From positions 1-64,000 of the forward strand of contig JALQPE010000104.1 in assembly GCA_030407315.1 (NCBI GenBank): 64,000 nucleotides of DNA, read 5' to 3'. A program made the translations under genes and the position numbers. The notes under the pieces were generated by a model that did not search any database, had not been told where the DNA came from, and saw only the letters and a program-made list of their open reading frames with translations. Numbering within the stretch: the first letter of the stretch is position 1; each line of letters begins with the position of its first letter. Origin of the DNA: Asparagopsis taxiformis (lineage: Eukaryota; Rhodophyta; Florideophyceae; Bonnemaisoniales; Bonnemaisoniaceae). Shown in pieces: positions 1 through 11,919 of the stretch.

Positions 1-1480
1 GACCCATCCATATCGCAACGTCTACTAAACGTCTGCCTCAGCGCACGACAGACCCTCTCCGCCATATTCCTGCTCGCCACATCCTACTGCAAGGCATACG
101 CGGGTTTCCATGCGACCCAGCGCGAGCCATGCAGCTATGCGCGATGTGCAGACGACACGACGTGTCGTACATTGCGCGGCTGCGACGCGTTGTGGCGCAA
201 CTCGGGCGTCAAAGCGGCGACAAGAAGAGTCTACATCTTGCGATCGCGCTGTGCGAGCTGGCGCTCGCGCGCACGCGGACGACACGCGCGTCATGGTGCT
301 CTGGCCGAGCTGCTGATCCGTCTGGATTACGAATTGCACGGAAGAAGTGTAATTAGAGGTCGAAACGACAAGGCCAAGGGCTTGGAATAGTGCTGTGTTT
401 TATATTGTATCTGATATGTATAATCAGGGTGGAAGGGCGGAGAAACGGCGGTGATTCGTGCTTATCTGCGACGAATGCGACGAAGAAAAAGAATTTCAGA
501 AGAGTTGAAGACAGTTCATTGGTTAATCCAGAGGAGTTTGGAGTCAGTCAAGATGCAATGGGCATGTCGAGATTGGTAGACGCGGCAATGTGCGTGCAGG
601 CGGATCGATTTGTTCATGCACTGCCGTCGAATTTTGGCAGTTGGGTAGCGGGGCAGAGGGCGGGCAAGGGGAAAGCAGAAACAAAGTATTGAATTGCATG
701 GATCAAAGCTTCATAGACCGATGAAGTCGCGGTTGGGTGGATGACAATCAACATTTTTGCAATGGCGGTCGGTTGAATTTTCCATCGACAGCATGGTTGC
801 GAAATATATACTGAGCGGAGATCAGCGACATTATGGTTCCTGCACGCGCACTAGAGTTTGGGATGTGGTCTCATTACATGGACATCCTGACTCCTCACGT
901 TTCCTCTTCGCAGCATGTCTAACATTGCTGCTGCGCGCAACTGCTATCTACACCACTTTTTATTGTTCAATTTCGGGATAAAGCTAGTATACTTAGCGTA
1001 CTGCGGTTACCACACAAGTCACACTGGACATGTGGGCTAATAGTCTAAGCCTAAGTAAAGTTGCGAATACGGTACTTCTGAGGACATGCTACACTACCAT
1101 AATATATTAGGGTGTATGGGTATTAGGAATGGGAATCTACTGGTGGATTGCGAGCTAAGACCTGCTGCTCTGGCAAACAGAATTTCGGTGCATCAGATTC
1201 GCGCGCGCGAAGCGCGCGCCAGCGCGTAAAGGGAAACTTGTACCAAACACATAACTTTCCTATACAAATGTAGCTTTGACCGCACTTAATTAATCCACTC
1301 AAACACGTAGCCTCCATTTCCTCTCTCTCCCTTTATTCTATTCATAGCCGTGACTACATCTGTAATATGCTATTCATGTAGTGAGCTCCGAGGGTAACCA
1401 GAAATCCAATGAACGAAACTTGCACACAGTAGTGGTCGTAACGCATATAGTTCAGTTCTTGCACCCTTTGTATAACCGTA
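1..1480. other. Region with no supported gene
   Basis: The first ~340 bases are GC-rich and the rest is AT-richer. Only short open frames are present, and the longest (about 390-692, plus) begins at a GTG and resembles no family I know. A CG-rich palindromic stretch lies near 1199-1220. I see no RNA gene and no repeat unit shared with the rest of the window. Confidence 0.5.
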
Positions 1481-1491
1481 GCAGTTCTCGA

Positions 1492-3746
1492 TCACATGTA
1501 TTCCATCATTTGTAACAGCCTCTGTTGATAGTTTTGCATACATTGCGGACGTGTCCGGAATTGATCTGCTTCACGCTCAATTTGCAATCTCCAAGTCGAC
1601 TGGTCGGACGATGTCAGAGCATAACAGCGGCATTCTAATATGGTGCTATTATTTTCTCGATGTCTTTCGATCAGGCAAGTCATGCTTCCGACTAGTTGTT
1701 GCAGAGCATTGCCGATTTCGTTGAGAATATCCTCAGGGAAACAAGCCCTAGCTCAGCGAAGAAGCAAATCGAGGCACGCTAATGTCTTAATATCCAATTC
1801 CGTAGCAGCTAGACATGCACGCATTTCTAGCTTCGCAAGATCCCGAGCAAATCGCCATGAAAGTACGGAACGCGTCTGCAGCAAGATCATATCGACCCAG
1901 ATCTCTTAGCTGCACAGCAGATAGCTGGGCAACCTTCTGCGGAAATGATGGAGATGCGAAAGATGCAGTGTTGACGAATAGTGTGCATCGGAATTGCATG
2001 ATGAGCAAGGAGTGGGGTGGGTCGGTAGATTCGGTGTAAGCGGGCATGAGTTTTGAGCTTGTGGTATAATTAGGACGCGAATAGCCCGGATGGCATATCG
2101 TTGGGTTGCACAAGCGCAGTGTGTCTGTGAAGTGCAACGCGGCAGTCTAGATTATCTGTGATGTTGAAGTTGTGAAGCGGGCGGGTGCAAACGTGTGTGA
2201 GGAGTAGTAAGTGATTGCTGCTGATTGTAGACTCTGACGACATTGGAAGGGCATGATCAAGTAGCGCAGAGCTATGGGTCCGAGAAAATTGAACTTGTCC
2301 TTGAGCTGCAGGACTGCGCTTTCTTCAGAACCGTTTTGCGCATACTGTTTTGGAGCCTCAGTTTCCGCAGATATTTGACTCTGATTTCCACTAGTAGTAC
2401 CTTTTTCAAAATACAATGGAGAGTCTGTAGACTCTCCAAACAGAGCGTCTACCGGCAATTTTTAGTTCATAGTCGGTAGCGTTGCTTAGACTCTCACATT
2501 GCAGCTTTTGTGCATAGAGCTGTGGTTGGTACTCAGAATTCGGGTGATGCCCAGCATGTAATTCATTCGCCAGAGATGGTTGATAAGAAAGCGGACCGTG
2601 CTCCCTTCCCAGAGCTGTTCCAAACAGTCCTTGTAAATGCAGCCGTGATATTTTCTTAGGGTCTCTTCCCAGGGATTCAGGTTGCGGACTAGAGCTTAAA
2701 CAGTATGCAATGAGCTGAGACATTTTTTGTCGTGCAGCAGCATGTTACCTTGCCAGTTCTAGTAGATCGGATCGCCTGAGCGACACCACAGAAGCTTGCA
2801 GCGTATGAGTACCAGATTTTCTGGCAGGATAAGGAAGTTCCCAGTCGAGCCGATGTATTCATAGATGCAACCGTGAGTTAGTAGGGCGCGGAGAGTTTGT
2901 CTTGTTTGCATACCACCTCGCAAATTTTGCGAAGCTGAGGACTCTGCAAACTTCCGTTGCTCCAGCACATTGTAGTGAATCGTCTGCGCCTTTCGACAGC
3001 GGTTTGATGGGCTATGCATCGGTAATTGATTTGTCTGAAAATTCTTTTGCACATTGTTTGGTTGAGGAGCCACTTGGTTTTGCTGCATTCGCTTTATCAA
3101 CAAGCTTGCCTGTGGTTCTTTCAGTATCAGCAGGGAGTTTGTCAAATGTTGTTGATGCGCTAGACGGGCTTCTTGTGGCTGTACATTTTGCTGACCGACA
3201 GGACTTGATTGTGGTTGAACCATTCTAGTACCATGCTGCTGCGAGAAGCTTCTATTCTGCGACATCTGTTACACATTTCATGCGTAATGAATGAAGGATT
3301 GACTGACGGTTGATAGCGGCTCCGGATGAGTTCTGGCTGGAGTAGTATTCAAATGAAGCCAGAGGTTCACATGGAGGCGGAAGTCCACATCAGTACGTTT
3401 GGTTGTGGGCGAGCGACGGAGGTCTATTTTGCTTCTACGCTTTTGGCTTTTGGCAGCGACGCGCGAAAGCGATGCTGCGCCCCGTATCGTATGCACGCTT
3501 AGTAAGCGCTTATGGGTAGCAGACTGTGCAATTTTCAAGTGAATTCCAACGAGTCCGCCAGTCGTTACACAGCCTCCCCTTCCACTTCTGTCCGATAGGA
3601 GCCCCCATGTACATCACGTTTTCGCCGAGCAGTTTAGTGTTGGCTTTTAATGTATTCCAGTTGGACAGAGGCAGTTGCTGTAGCAACGCGCTGGATGTAT
3701 TCATGGTACAGACCTTATGCAAGATCAGCATGTGAGTGTCCGTCAA
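1492..3746 (-). pseudogene. Possible degenerate Gln-rich gene
   Basis: Several consecutive minus-strand open frames (3746-3510, 3265-2759, 2723-2406, 2458-2147, 2137-1787, 1683-1492) sit head to tail in different phases. The 3265-2759 segment is Gln-rich, with many QQ and QPQ pairs in its first 90 residues. Short Gln-containing peptides recur in the last segment. This could be a low-complexity regulatory protein broken by frameshifts, or a real gene with several introns. I do not recognise the family, and chance open frames are not excluded. Confidence 0.2.
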
Positions 3747-5050
3747 TTAAAAGATCCAGTTGAGGGAATTGCTCTGCACAACTCGATCACTGAGGTGATT
3801 TACTGCGATGACGGGGCAGATGCAGCCAATGGTTGAGAGCATTAAGTGGTTCAACACGCAAATGAAATCGTCATTAATCAAGCCCGTCGACGGATGAAAC
3901 GCGCGAAAAAATTGTTAGCAGTGCCACAATTTTGATAACGCATAGACTCAGAGCGTGATCGCAACGATGCGCCCAGAATCCGTGAGGGGGAAATGGATGA
4001 GTAGGAATGTGTATCGGGATTCAGAGTCGCAGATCGATATTGTTAGAAGTAGGAAATAACAAACCGTCAATGATAGAGAAGGGAGCGCGCAAACCATACT
4101 TTGATGAATGCGAGCGGAAGGAGGTTGGTACATCATCTCGTGGATATTGTGGAGGGAGGTGTTGAAGAGTGTGCGTCGACGTTCTGACACATTGCGAGAG
4201 ACCCTTAATAGTAATCAAAACTTGTAAATATAAAAATGTGCACCACGTGGCGCCATATGCAATTGTATGGAAAAATGTGCGTTCATCTCTCGCTTCGCTG
4301 CCTCAACTGGCCTTGCGTGCTTACTGAAAGCTCAGACCACTGGTTCCCATCGTCCTCGAGCCCGACTCGTCATCTTTGCTCTCCATATTATCACCCTTTC
4401 TTGATCCTCTCCTCTACATTGCAATTCGTCTGGTGAAACCGCACACAACGGAACATGCCACCAGACCTAGACCTGGACTGCAACCCTGCCCATCCTCTTC
4501 CCTATTTCCCAACTCACGAGCACTACCCTCAATCCTCGATGAACTAGATGCGCCAGCACACCACGATGGTGGCAATGGTCTGTGCGAGTCCTAAACCAGT
4601 CCTCCCGTCCGCCCTGACGTGACTTCCCTTGGAATGCGTCTCATGTTACTCGCATTCAACGCAGAAATTCATCCTCTAACGCTTCTCCGCGACCAAGACG
4701 CACCAAATCGCGACAATGTACTTCGCGTTCGTTGCGCGTGGTGTCGGCACTTTCTCGCCCATCGCGATGCGTCACAATCGCGCTTTCGTCACCACGCACC
4801 ACAAAGCCCCCGCATCCTTCAACGCCCTTTTCTGCGTGCGATGCCTGGGTGTGAACATTCCGCGCATATTCATGAATAGCACCTTATTTACTACGTTCAG
4901 TTTGCCATGAACTGTTCCAATAGCGATGCGTTCGCCAGACAACAATTGCATGCATCAATGCATGTCAAATTTGACACACAATAGAATGGTCTCCGCAATA
5001 TATTAGACTTCGCTCGCAACGGTTCTCAACGTGGCATCATTATGTTTGAT
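3747..5050. other. Intergenic, no supported gene
   Basis: Only short overlapping open frames occur on both strands. None has a recognisable motif or a convincing start context. I see nothing repeated elsewhere in the window. Confidence 0.45.
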
Positions 5051-5061
5051 GTTATGGTCAC

Positions 5062-5647
5062 TTAGCTTCTTGAGATTACATATGACAATTTGAACGGCTC
5101 TTGACATTCAATAATTGTTGATCTTCTGAATCCAACGATAGTCAGTGCCCAGTTGCATCGCCTCATCTGTCCTATCCGTACAAACAAGAGGCCATAAGAC
5201 GTTTTCCTCCACGTAACATTCAGCGATTTCATTGTCGCATCGTGTCTATTGAATATCGTAATCCTGCGTATTCTTAAACTCCTCTCCATTACTCTCCAGC
5301 ATTCGACCATACCACATGAATATCTGCGTCTACTTTCTCGCCAACCTTCGCCTACATCAAGCACCAGGTCATGAACGCCCAATCCGTACCACTTACTACC
5401 CGCACCGCCCACCTCCCTATCAGTGGTCACTAGGCAGTTGTTCTCCAGCATGCCTACAATCGCCTTGATCTCTTCCTTGCACACGCACCATATCCTCCGC
5501 AGTGTGTCCATGGGAATGTCGGTTCGTCTCCTCACGACGTAACAATGAGCGGAACACGTCGGGTGCACTTAGTTGTCTGCAGTGCAGATAGACGCACAGT
5601 GTGACTCTGAGTGTAGCTACCGGAACAGGTGGGAAGGAAATAGACAC
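5062..5647 (-). pseudogene. STAND/NB-ARC-like NTPase fragment (winged-helix part)
   Basis: The minus-strand frame contains DIPMDTLRRIW followed ~20 residues later by a segment ending in GLGVHDLVLD. This is the layout of the winged-helix region that follows the NB-ARC module in APAF-1/plant-type STAND proteins: a short helix after an acidic DxP, then LxxHDLVxD. The upstream part is in another frame (5647-5420), so at least one frameshift is present. No P-loop or sensor motifs remain; the fragment stops where the 404-aa gene locus begins. This is probably a broken fragment of an innate-immunity or scaffold-type NTPase. Family assignment rests on a short motif only. Confidence 0.4.
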
Positions 5648-5728
5648 GTTTTATCGTTTGAATTGTATTCAGTATATAGAAGGGATAGAAGATGAGATAT
5701 TTTCTTTCTTTGTCTCATGCGAAAGTTA

Positions 5729-6943
5729 CTATTTGTCCATAGTGAATCGTAGCAGACCTTCTTTGATACGTGTTATGTCCTCTGCAAGAATTGTTTTGTC
5801 ATCAGACAAGTTTTTGAAAGTCGTTAGTATAGACGATGCGGCAATTTCCGATGTCCAGGGAGAATCTGCTCCACTGTTTGTGAGCCTATTAAGATTTTTG
5901 TACTTGCTTTTGTACGTATCGTCTCCCTCTCTTCCGTACCACGCAACAATCAATCCCGAAAATGATTTGTTTTCAGTATGATGAGAAACAATTCTGGCTA
6001 GCCAGAATGGTTCTTTTGAATCACATTGGTCTCCAACTACGGCCACGAAGTGGTCTCTGATGTATACATGATCCATGAAATTACTTTCAAGAGTTGTCTG
6101 CACAATAGGATGTGCTAATGAGTCACTATTTGGTGGAGTGCAGACTGTTATTGGTCGTATCATTGTCCTCATTGAGCGCTGGTGACGACTTCCAGTTGTC
6201 AAAGATGGAATACCTCTCCTACGACCCTGCATCCATCTCGAAAATCGAAATGCGACACTCAAAAACTCATAACAGACTTCTAGACCCTGATACACCAGAA
6301 CTTTTTCCCCTTTTCTATTCAAAGCTGCCATTTTGTTCAAAGCATTTCCACGCACGTCCTCGCTTCCGCGTAGTAAAACCTTTGCGTCTTCTCTTAGCTT
6401 TTGTAAGTCCATCTTAGCAAAGCAGCTCTGGCCACCGCGAGGAGAACAGCACTTCCAGTTTTTCGGATCATTGGAGAGTAAATCCTGCAGTCTTCTTTTC
6501 CGATTTGTAAGGACATTGGCTGGGGTCTTTCGGTGACGATCAATATTCCGTTTTGTAACGATGTGCGCAGTCACCGGTACGGTTGACCTAACAGCGGGGT
6601 GATTTCGATTTACAAGCGCAATGGGAGATGTGGGATGTACTGGGCTTGGTGAGGGCGGCGCGGAAGGTGCTGGAGAAGGAAATATGTGCTCTGAAATTGT
6701 ACGTGATGAGGATGCCGCCTCAGAATTTGGTGTTCGATGTCCAGGTGATGAATCTCGGATATTTTGGGTCAAATTTTGGATTGATTTTCTTGTCAGAAAT
6801 GACTTCCGTGGAGCTTTTGAGGCAGTTGTTTTCCGAGCTCTGGAAGCAGTATTGCGAGGAGCTTTTGTGGCCCTCTGCTTCCGAACAAGGTTTTCACGTG
6901 CAGATACACTTCTGCGACCTGAGCATCTTGGTTTTGTCGACAT
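5729..6943 (-). CDS. Core-less paralogue of the DDE transposase (404 aa)
   Basis: The frame starts at ATG 6941-6943 and has no introns. Residues 1-160 are Arg/Lys/Ser/Pro-rich and look disordered. Residues 165-245 (a Cys-Cys pair, then SCF, then VCYEFLSVAFRFSR) align with residues 205-285 of the 888-aa transposase encoded at 11920-14586 (CCS..KCF, then VCYRFLELCFKFSR). Residues 298-337 (HFVAV...PFWLARI...LIVAWY) align with its residues 785-826. The ~500 residues in between, which hold the zinc-binding cysteines and all D/D/H catalytic residues, are absent. It therefore keeps a possible DNA-binding or targeting part and the Tudor-like part but cannot cleave DNA. An internally deleted copy is the simplest origin. 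Repressor or accessory function, as for the KP protein of Drosophila P elements, is inference. Confidence 0.7.
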   Translation of the reverse strand: MSTKPRCSGRRSVSARENLVRKQRATKAPRNTASRARKTTASKAPRKSFLTRKSIQNLTQNIRDSSPGHRTPNSEAASSSRTISEHIFPSPAPSAPPSPSPVHPTSPIALVNRNHPAVRSTVPVTAHIVTKRNIDRHRKTPANVLTNRKRRLQDLLSNDPKNWKCCSPRGGQSCFAKMDLQKLREDAKVLLRGSEDVRGNALNKMAALNRKGEKVLVYQGLEVCYEFLSVAFRFSRWMQGRRRGIPSLTTGSRHQRSMRTMIRPITVCTPPNSDSLAHPIVQTTLESNFMDHVYIRDHFVAVVGDQCDSKEPFWLARIVSHHTENKSFSGLIVAWYGREGDDTYKSKYKNLNRLTNSGADSPWTSEIAASSILTTFKNLSDDKTILAEDITRIKEGLLRFTMDK

Positions 6944-7991
6944 GTTGTTCTTTCAACGCAATGGATTAGGATATCGACAAGTTGTTCGATGTTTTCAGCT
7001 ACCACTTCGACTCGAGGTTGTACAGTTGATAGCTAGTATGCGAAAGGGAATGATTATTAATCCACTCATATCGATCTTCCTTTAAATGAAAGTAGTGGTA
7101 GTGAGAACCGCGCTGTATATCTAAATTGAATTGTTCTTTACTCTACTTCTAAGTATAGATTCCACCACTCCTGTGGAAGGATATTTTACACACTTGCTTA
7201 GCTCGGAAACAAATATCATCCGTACAGCCTCATTGACCTATTCACAGATATTGATATTCGGATGAATAGCTGGAAGATGTTCCAAACACGTGTCTCCTTA
7301 GAACGCATGTGTATGGATAGCAACAGATAATATCTATCATACGTACCCTTCTCAGTGAAGCTGACAGGTGAATGTATAAGCTGGTTTTGTACTGGTTTTT
7401 CTGTAGCGAATCAGATTTTTCAAATTTGTGAATCATTTTGACTGTAAATAACTACTGTGTATAGATTCACCGGGCCAGTAATATGATCATACTGATATTG
7501 ATGAAATACAAATATTTTGCTCCTCTCATTGACACATATGTGAAACCCTAAATTCAACTGCATAACACCTGTGGTTCAATTCCTGTGTTACACAGAGGCT
7601 TTAGCCACTCTTGTGATCAGCAACCCCTGATATCCTTTAATCAAATAGTCTTTTGTGTATTTACGTTCTGTTCCGTGCAATTCTGGTGTGTTGTATGATT
7701 AGCTGTGGTTGATGAAATAGTAGCGTTTGGAGAAAGAAGAGCTTATCGTCAGAGTTGAGAAGGGATGACGTTAACATATTTGAATGGGCCAGGAGATATA
7801 GGAATGGATCCAATCAATTATTGGATGAAACTAGTCGTTTCTTAGAACAAAACAAATTACAAAATACTCCACTTCTGGGTAATGTTGATATTTCCTAGCT
7901 AGCCGCCGAGTAAGTATCAGAACTGCCAGATTATCCTCTTGGTTCTTACGGGGATTTGCAAAATTTACTTGGCTACGAAATTCATTTGGCT
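6944..7991. promoter_or_regulatory. Divergent intergenic region between the 404-aa gene and the methyltransferase
   Basis: This ~1-kb AT-rich stretch separates two genes that face away from each other, so it should hold both promoters. I see several TATA-like AT runs but cannot single one out. A tRNA B-box-like string (GGTTCAATTCC, near 7571) has no matching A box or acceptor stem. In-frame codons run upstream of the methyltransferase ATG to 7956, but no ATG is present there. Confidence 0.35.
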
Positions 7992-10883
7992 ATGAAGGGG
8001 AAGAACTTAAGGAACTCTTCGATGAGAACCCCTCATTCTAGTGTCAACCAGAATGCATCAACACCTCTTTTCTCCGACGTTATGGAGGGGTCTGTTAACA
8101 CTCGTGTAGACCCACATGCTTGTATTCCTCTAACCTGCGTAAGAGATCTTGTTCGTTCTGGAGTTGATAGACTCAAATGTGTATTTGGAAACAAAATTTC
8201 GAATCGTTCGGGCGTTGCTTTTGACCTCAATTCTGGTGGTGGATTTGTGGCTGGTTCTGATAATGCCGTTGTTGTTGCCTTGACAGGTGGATTGAAAAGA
8301 CACGTTGTAGACCACTTCAAAACTGGTCCTCATAACAACCGGCATCCAATGTCGGAATCACAAGCGAAAGAGAAGGAAGAGTCTCGAGCTGTCTGGTATG
8401 GGGTAGTAGACGGAATGCACAGGCTTACGGCTATCCTGGAGCTCATGGAAGAAAATCCGGAAACGTGGGAGTCATTTCTCTGGCCGGTTACAGTCCTCAA
8501 AGGTGGCCAAAATCTACAGGTTCTTAGACAACTCGGAAGACACCAGAACAACAAGCACAACTCCGCTTTCTACATTGAAACAACATTCTATGATATGCTT
8601 TCTGGCCTCCGGAAAGAGGCTGATCGTCTCAAAAGTATGAAGAATGGGAAGCAACCAACAGCTAAAGAAATTGCCTCTGCCTTTGACGGCTGCACTCATC
8701 TCAAGGACAATACCACAAAGCAAACAGCAGCGACTTCAGTCCGTCTTCCAGTTTCGGTAATTGAGGAGATTGGTCATATCATGAACTCTGAGCACCCAGA
8801 ACTGACTGCGTCAGAATCAGATCGTTCTGGTAGGACCTCGCACATTTCTGGACTGGTTGACTTTCGGGTCTACCGGAACTTCATCAACATTACTACTATT
8901 AAGTCTGCAACAAACTTCATGAATGCCAGTGGAGCAGACTCTGAACAAAACCAGATAAATACGCTGTATAGACTTCGTGATGTGTGCAGAATGAACAAGT
9001 TCAAACCTGTCTCATATAAAATTGCTGCAGAACAGTATGTCAAGGCCTGTTCTGCAATGAGTGAGGCAAGGAAGTTCGAATTACTCATAGAAAGTGAATC
9101 ATGGCCGGCTGGAATGGAAGTAACCAGAACAAATTTGCTCCAATCATCTAAACTCGATGAGGAAGTTACTGCAAATTCTGGAAATGACCATGACATCTTA
9201 AAAACTCTTCTTCACCAGTACAGAAAGATATGTCCCGAAACTGCTCCACTAAAAGAGCGAAAGTACTCTGAAGCTCACTCAATGGAGGTCAAAGATGGAA
9301 CAGAGACTGATTCAGAAAATTGTGATGGGAAAAATTTAGCCTGTACGGGAACGGAATCGGAAGAACAAATTATAGAAAAGAATCGGAGCATACATACAGA
9401 CACTTCTGTTATACAGTCAGGCAAGGAACCCTTGCCAGAGAAAGTTGTGAACACCAATTCAAATGCAGACCAGTATACTGAGCAAGTTGATTCAAACTCG
9501 CCTAGAAGTGCTCAGAATGATGTCGACCTGGAAAAATACCAGAACAATAAGATTTCAGGAAAACACACAAATCCCCCTGTCTCGAGTGCTAACTCTGAAC
9601 GCCTGAATACAAGAAAGAAAGGATCTGAAAGCTTCGCCCTTGAGGAAGACAAGACTGACTATTTGAAGGAGATGAAGATAAGCTGTCATCAAATGAAATG
9701 GCAACTGTTTGATAAGACTGTATGGACAGATGAATCTGAGCTTTTTGACATGATTCTCACTGATCCGCCATATGGAACACCGAAATCCACCTCGGTTCGG
9801 TCTGCTTCTTATGACAACTTCATAGGAGATGATGAGATCAAAGCGGTTTGTCAGTTTGCTAGAAGAGTGTTGAAACCCGGTGGATGGTTTTTTTCCTTTG
9901 TCTCATTCCGGAACTTCGAGAAATTCTACGATGAGCTCAGAAAAATCGGATTCGTTGGACCAGAATACCCGTATGTGATGATGAAAGATACGAAAACAGT
10001 CCAGCACCACAGGGGTAACGACGTTCCCCAGAACGGGTGTGACTTCGCAGTACTGGCTAGGGCTCCAGGAACAAGAAGAGATGGTTTCAAACCAGATCTT
10101 TCCAGTCCATATAATTTCATTCCCTCAAAAGAGAAAAGGAAGTTCGCTGCTCTCTCTAGCATTCCAGTTTCAAAGGAGAAGCTTCTAAAGCCAGGTTCAA
10201 AATCTCCAGTTCTCACTGAGGAGAAGAACATTGGACTTCTTGCTGAGATAATAACTACTTTCTCACCAGAACGAGGTAACATTCTGGATATGTACGCTGG
10301 TACATTTACGTCAGCCATTGCTTCGCTTCGAACCGCACGGTCTTGCACTGTAGTGGAATCTAGCGCAAATACGTTCCGCCTAGCTCACGAAAGGCTTCGT
10401 CTTGTGGCCCAAATTTTCTATCAGGAAGCGGAGAAAAACCAGTGCTTCACGAAGAAAAGAAAGATTGATCCAAATCTGGTGAAAGATACTACGGCTTCCG
10501 GAAGATCACTGCAAAATCACAGGGAGTCCCAGGCGGAAAAGGGAATGGATGAATCTTCATGTGTGGTCAAAGGTGGAGATAGAGCACTTCTTCTTATAGG
10601 GGATGTAGTTGTCGGTAGCGCAACTATACAGAACCCGACAATTCCGGAGGAGATGTTCTGTTTTTCGATACACAACAGTCCTCTTGCCAATTTCCAAAGA
10701 GTCAATGAACAGTTGGTTTCATGTTACGCTTTCCAAGTGCTACCAGAAGCTAAAAGTATCAAATACCCCTACAAATACGGCGGCATCGAAACACCGCCGG
10801 AAACACTTGGTGGAATAGAGGGATTTTTCGCTTGGGATGCTCGAAGAATGAAATCTATTGATTCTACAGAACGAGCTGCATGA
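7992..10883 (+). CDS. ParB-like domain fused to DNA N6-adenine/N4-cytosine methyltransferase
   Basis: The 963-aa frame starts at ATG 7992, which is preferred over an upstream TTG at 7956. N-terminal part: VVDGMHRLTAIL around residues 138-149 matches the ParB/sulfiredoxin-like box (acidic-G-x-HR-x-x-A). A charged linker (residues ~400-560) follows. The methyltransferase has motif IV DPPYG at 591-595, a downstream VLKPGGWF strand typical of the family, then motif I as ILDMYAGTFTSAIA at 764-777 and an acidic E789 after the next strand. Motif IV before motif I is the beta-class permuted order of N6A/N4C enzymes. The last ~130 residues are an unrecognised extension. In phages and bacterial mobile elements, ParB-like plus methyltransferase fusions modify DNA; here the gene is intron-less and 1.0 kb upstream of a transposase in the same orientation. 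Role inferred: methylation of element or target DNA. The glycine-poor motif I (AGTFT) may weaken cofactor binding. Confidence 0.8.
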   Translation: MKGKNLRNSSMRTPHSSVNQNASTPLFSDVMEGSVNTRVDPHACIPLTCVRDLVRSGVDRLKCVFGNKISNRSGVAFDLNSGGGFVAGSDNAVVVALTGGLKRHVVDHFKTGPHNNRHPMSESQAKEKEESRAVWYGVVDGMHRLTAILELMEENPETWESFLWPVTVLKGGQNLQVLRQLGRHQNNKHNSAFYIETTFYDMLSGLRKEADRLKSMKNGKQPTAKEIASAFDGCTHLKDNTTKQTAATSVRLPVSVIEEIGHIMNSEHPELTASESDRSGRTSHISGLVDFRVYRNFINITTIKSATNFMNASGADSEQNQINTLYRLRDVCRMNKFKPVSYKIAAEQYVKACSAMSEARKFELLIESESWPAGMEVTRTNLLQSSKLDEEVTANSGNDHDILKTLLHQYRKICPETAPLKERKYSEAHSMEVKDGTETDSENCDGKNLACTGTESEEQIIEKNRSIHTDTSVIQSGKEPLPEKVVNTNSNADQYTEQVDSNSPRSAQNDVDLEKYQNNKISGKHTNPPVSSANSERLNTRKKGSESFALEEDKTDYLKEMKISCHQMKWQLFDKTVWTDESELFDMILTDPPYGTPKSTSVRSASYDNFIGDDEIKAVCQFARRVLKPGGWFFSFVSFRNFEKFYDELRKIGFVGPEYPYVMMKDTKTVQHHRGNDVPQNGCDFAVLARAPGTRRDGFKPDLSSPYNFIPSKEKRKFAALSSIPVSKEKLLKPGSKSPVLTEEKNIGLLAEIITTFSPERGNILDMYAGTFTSAIASLRTARSCTVVESSANTFRLAHERLRLVAQIFYQEAEKNQCFTKKRKIDPNLVKDTTASGRSLQNHRESQAEKGMDESSCVVKGGDRALLLIGDVVVGSATIQNPTIPEEMFCFSIHNSPLANFQRVNEQLVSCYAFQVLPEAKSIKYPYKYGGIETPPETLGGIEGFFAWDARRMKSIDSTERAA

Positions 10884-11919
10884 GAAATCGGAAATTTCAT
10901 CTTTAGTTTCTTTGAAATCAGATCTAGAGGGTGCAAAGACATCAAACTTCATTTGATACTTCCCGTTCTAGTACCAAGCCTCGCACACTGAAATGATCAT
11001 TCTTTCAAGATTAGAATCACTGCCACTATCGAATTCACACCAGATTCAGGTGCCAGGTTCTACAATTGACTCCTCATCGATAGTAACAAAGAAGAACGCC
11101 TTTTCACTCCATGGCAGGCAAGTAATAGTCCTGTCTCAACCCGGGATAGAGTGATTTCTTCCCTCTAGATATACATACCTACTCTCCTATGTGTCCAGAG
11201 GCTCCTGGTTTGGGAGAGAAAAACATGACCAGTACTACATGAACATAGGAAGATGGGACCGATCATTCAGAATATGGAAAACTTTTGAGAAACGATTCAC
11301 AAATTATGAATGGTTGAACGCAGTCTCGTACTCAGCAGCTGGTTGATTCTTTAAGAAGGTAGCGCTTTCTGCCGACCAGCTAGATAAAATTTTAAGTGAT
11401 AAATTGATACTAACATGCACACCACAGATTTGCGAACGTATAAGACCGGCTGGTGCACCATCACAGAAACAGTTCAGTGTGCTAAAGGGGCTTTTCGATA
11501 GCATCAGAATTCTTTAAAACGTTCAACAGCAGCAGATACGCACTGTGGCAGAATTCTTGACGTGCCAGAATCATACCGTTTCACTGATTTCCTCCTGAAG
11601 GTAAGATTTCTTCTGCAAGGCTTGCAATTTAATTTAACTCCAACAGATCAACATGTAAGTGATTGAAGGAGTGCTCTGGAAATTTTGGCGGCAGTTGATG
11701 AATATGGTCCCCTTATCTACCAGAATACAAACATGTACATTTCATAGATTTCCTCATTCGTTCTAGGAACCTTTTCTCACACCCAAAGTTTCCTCGTGTC
11801 TTTTTTTCTTGCTGAAAACCGCAGATGCCTGTGAAAGAATCTATCGTTTCTCTTTCCAATTAATCTGCAAGCACGTCATTCCTGTCTCTCCAGCCCTTTC
11901 CCGCAGTGCAAATCGAAAT
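10884..11919. other. Intergenic between methyltransferase and transposase
   Basis: No gene is seen. The interval ends with a TTG-led in-frame extension (from 11809) of the transposase that lacks an ATG, so a 5' leader or an unseen small exon is possible. AGAATTC or CAGAATC-type words recur near 11030, 11508, 11550 and 11568. They might be methylation or binding sites, but they are too short to call. Confidence 0.35.

Noticed and set aside
7560..7640. Possible tRNA gene with B-box GGTTCAATTCC
   Set aside because: No A box, anticodon arm or acceptor stem could be paired around it.
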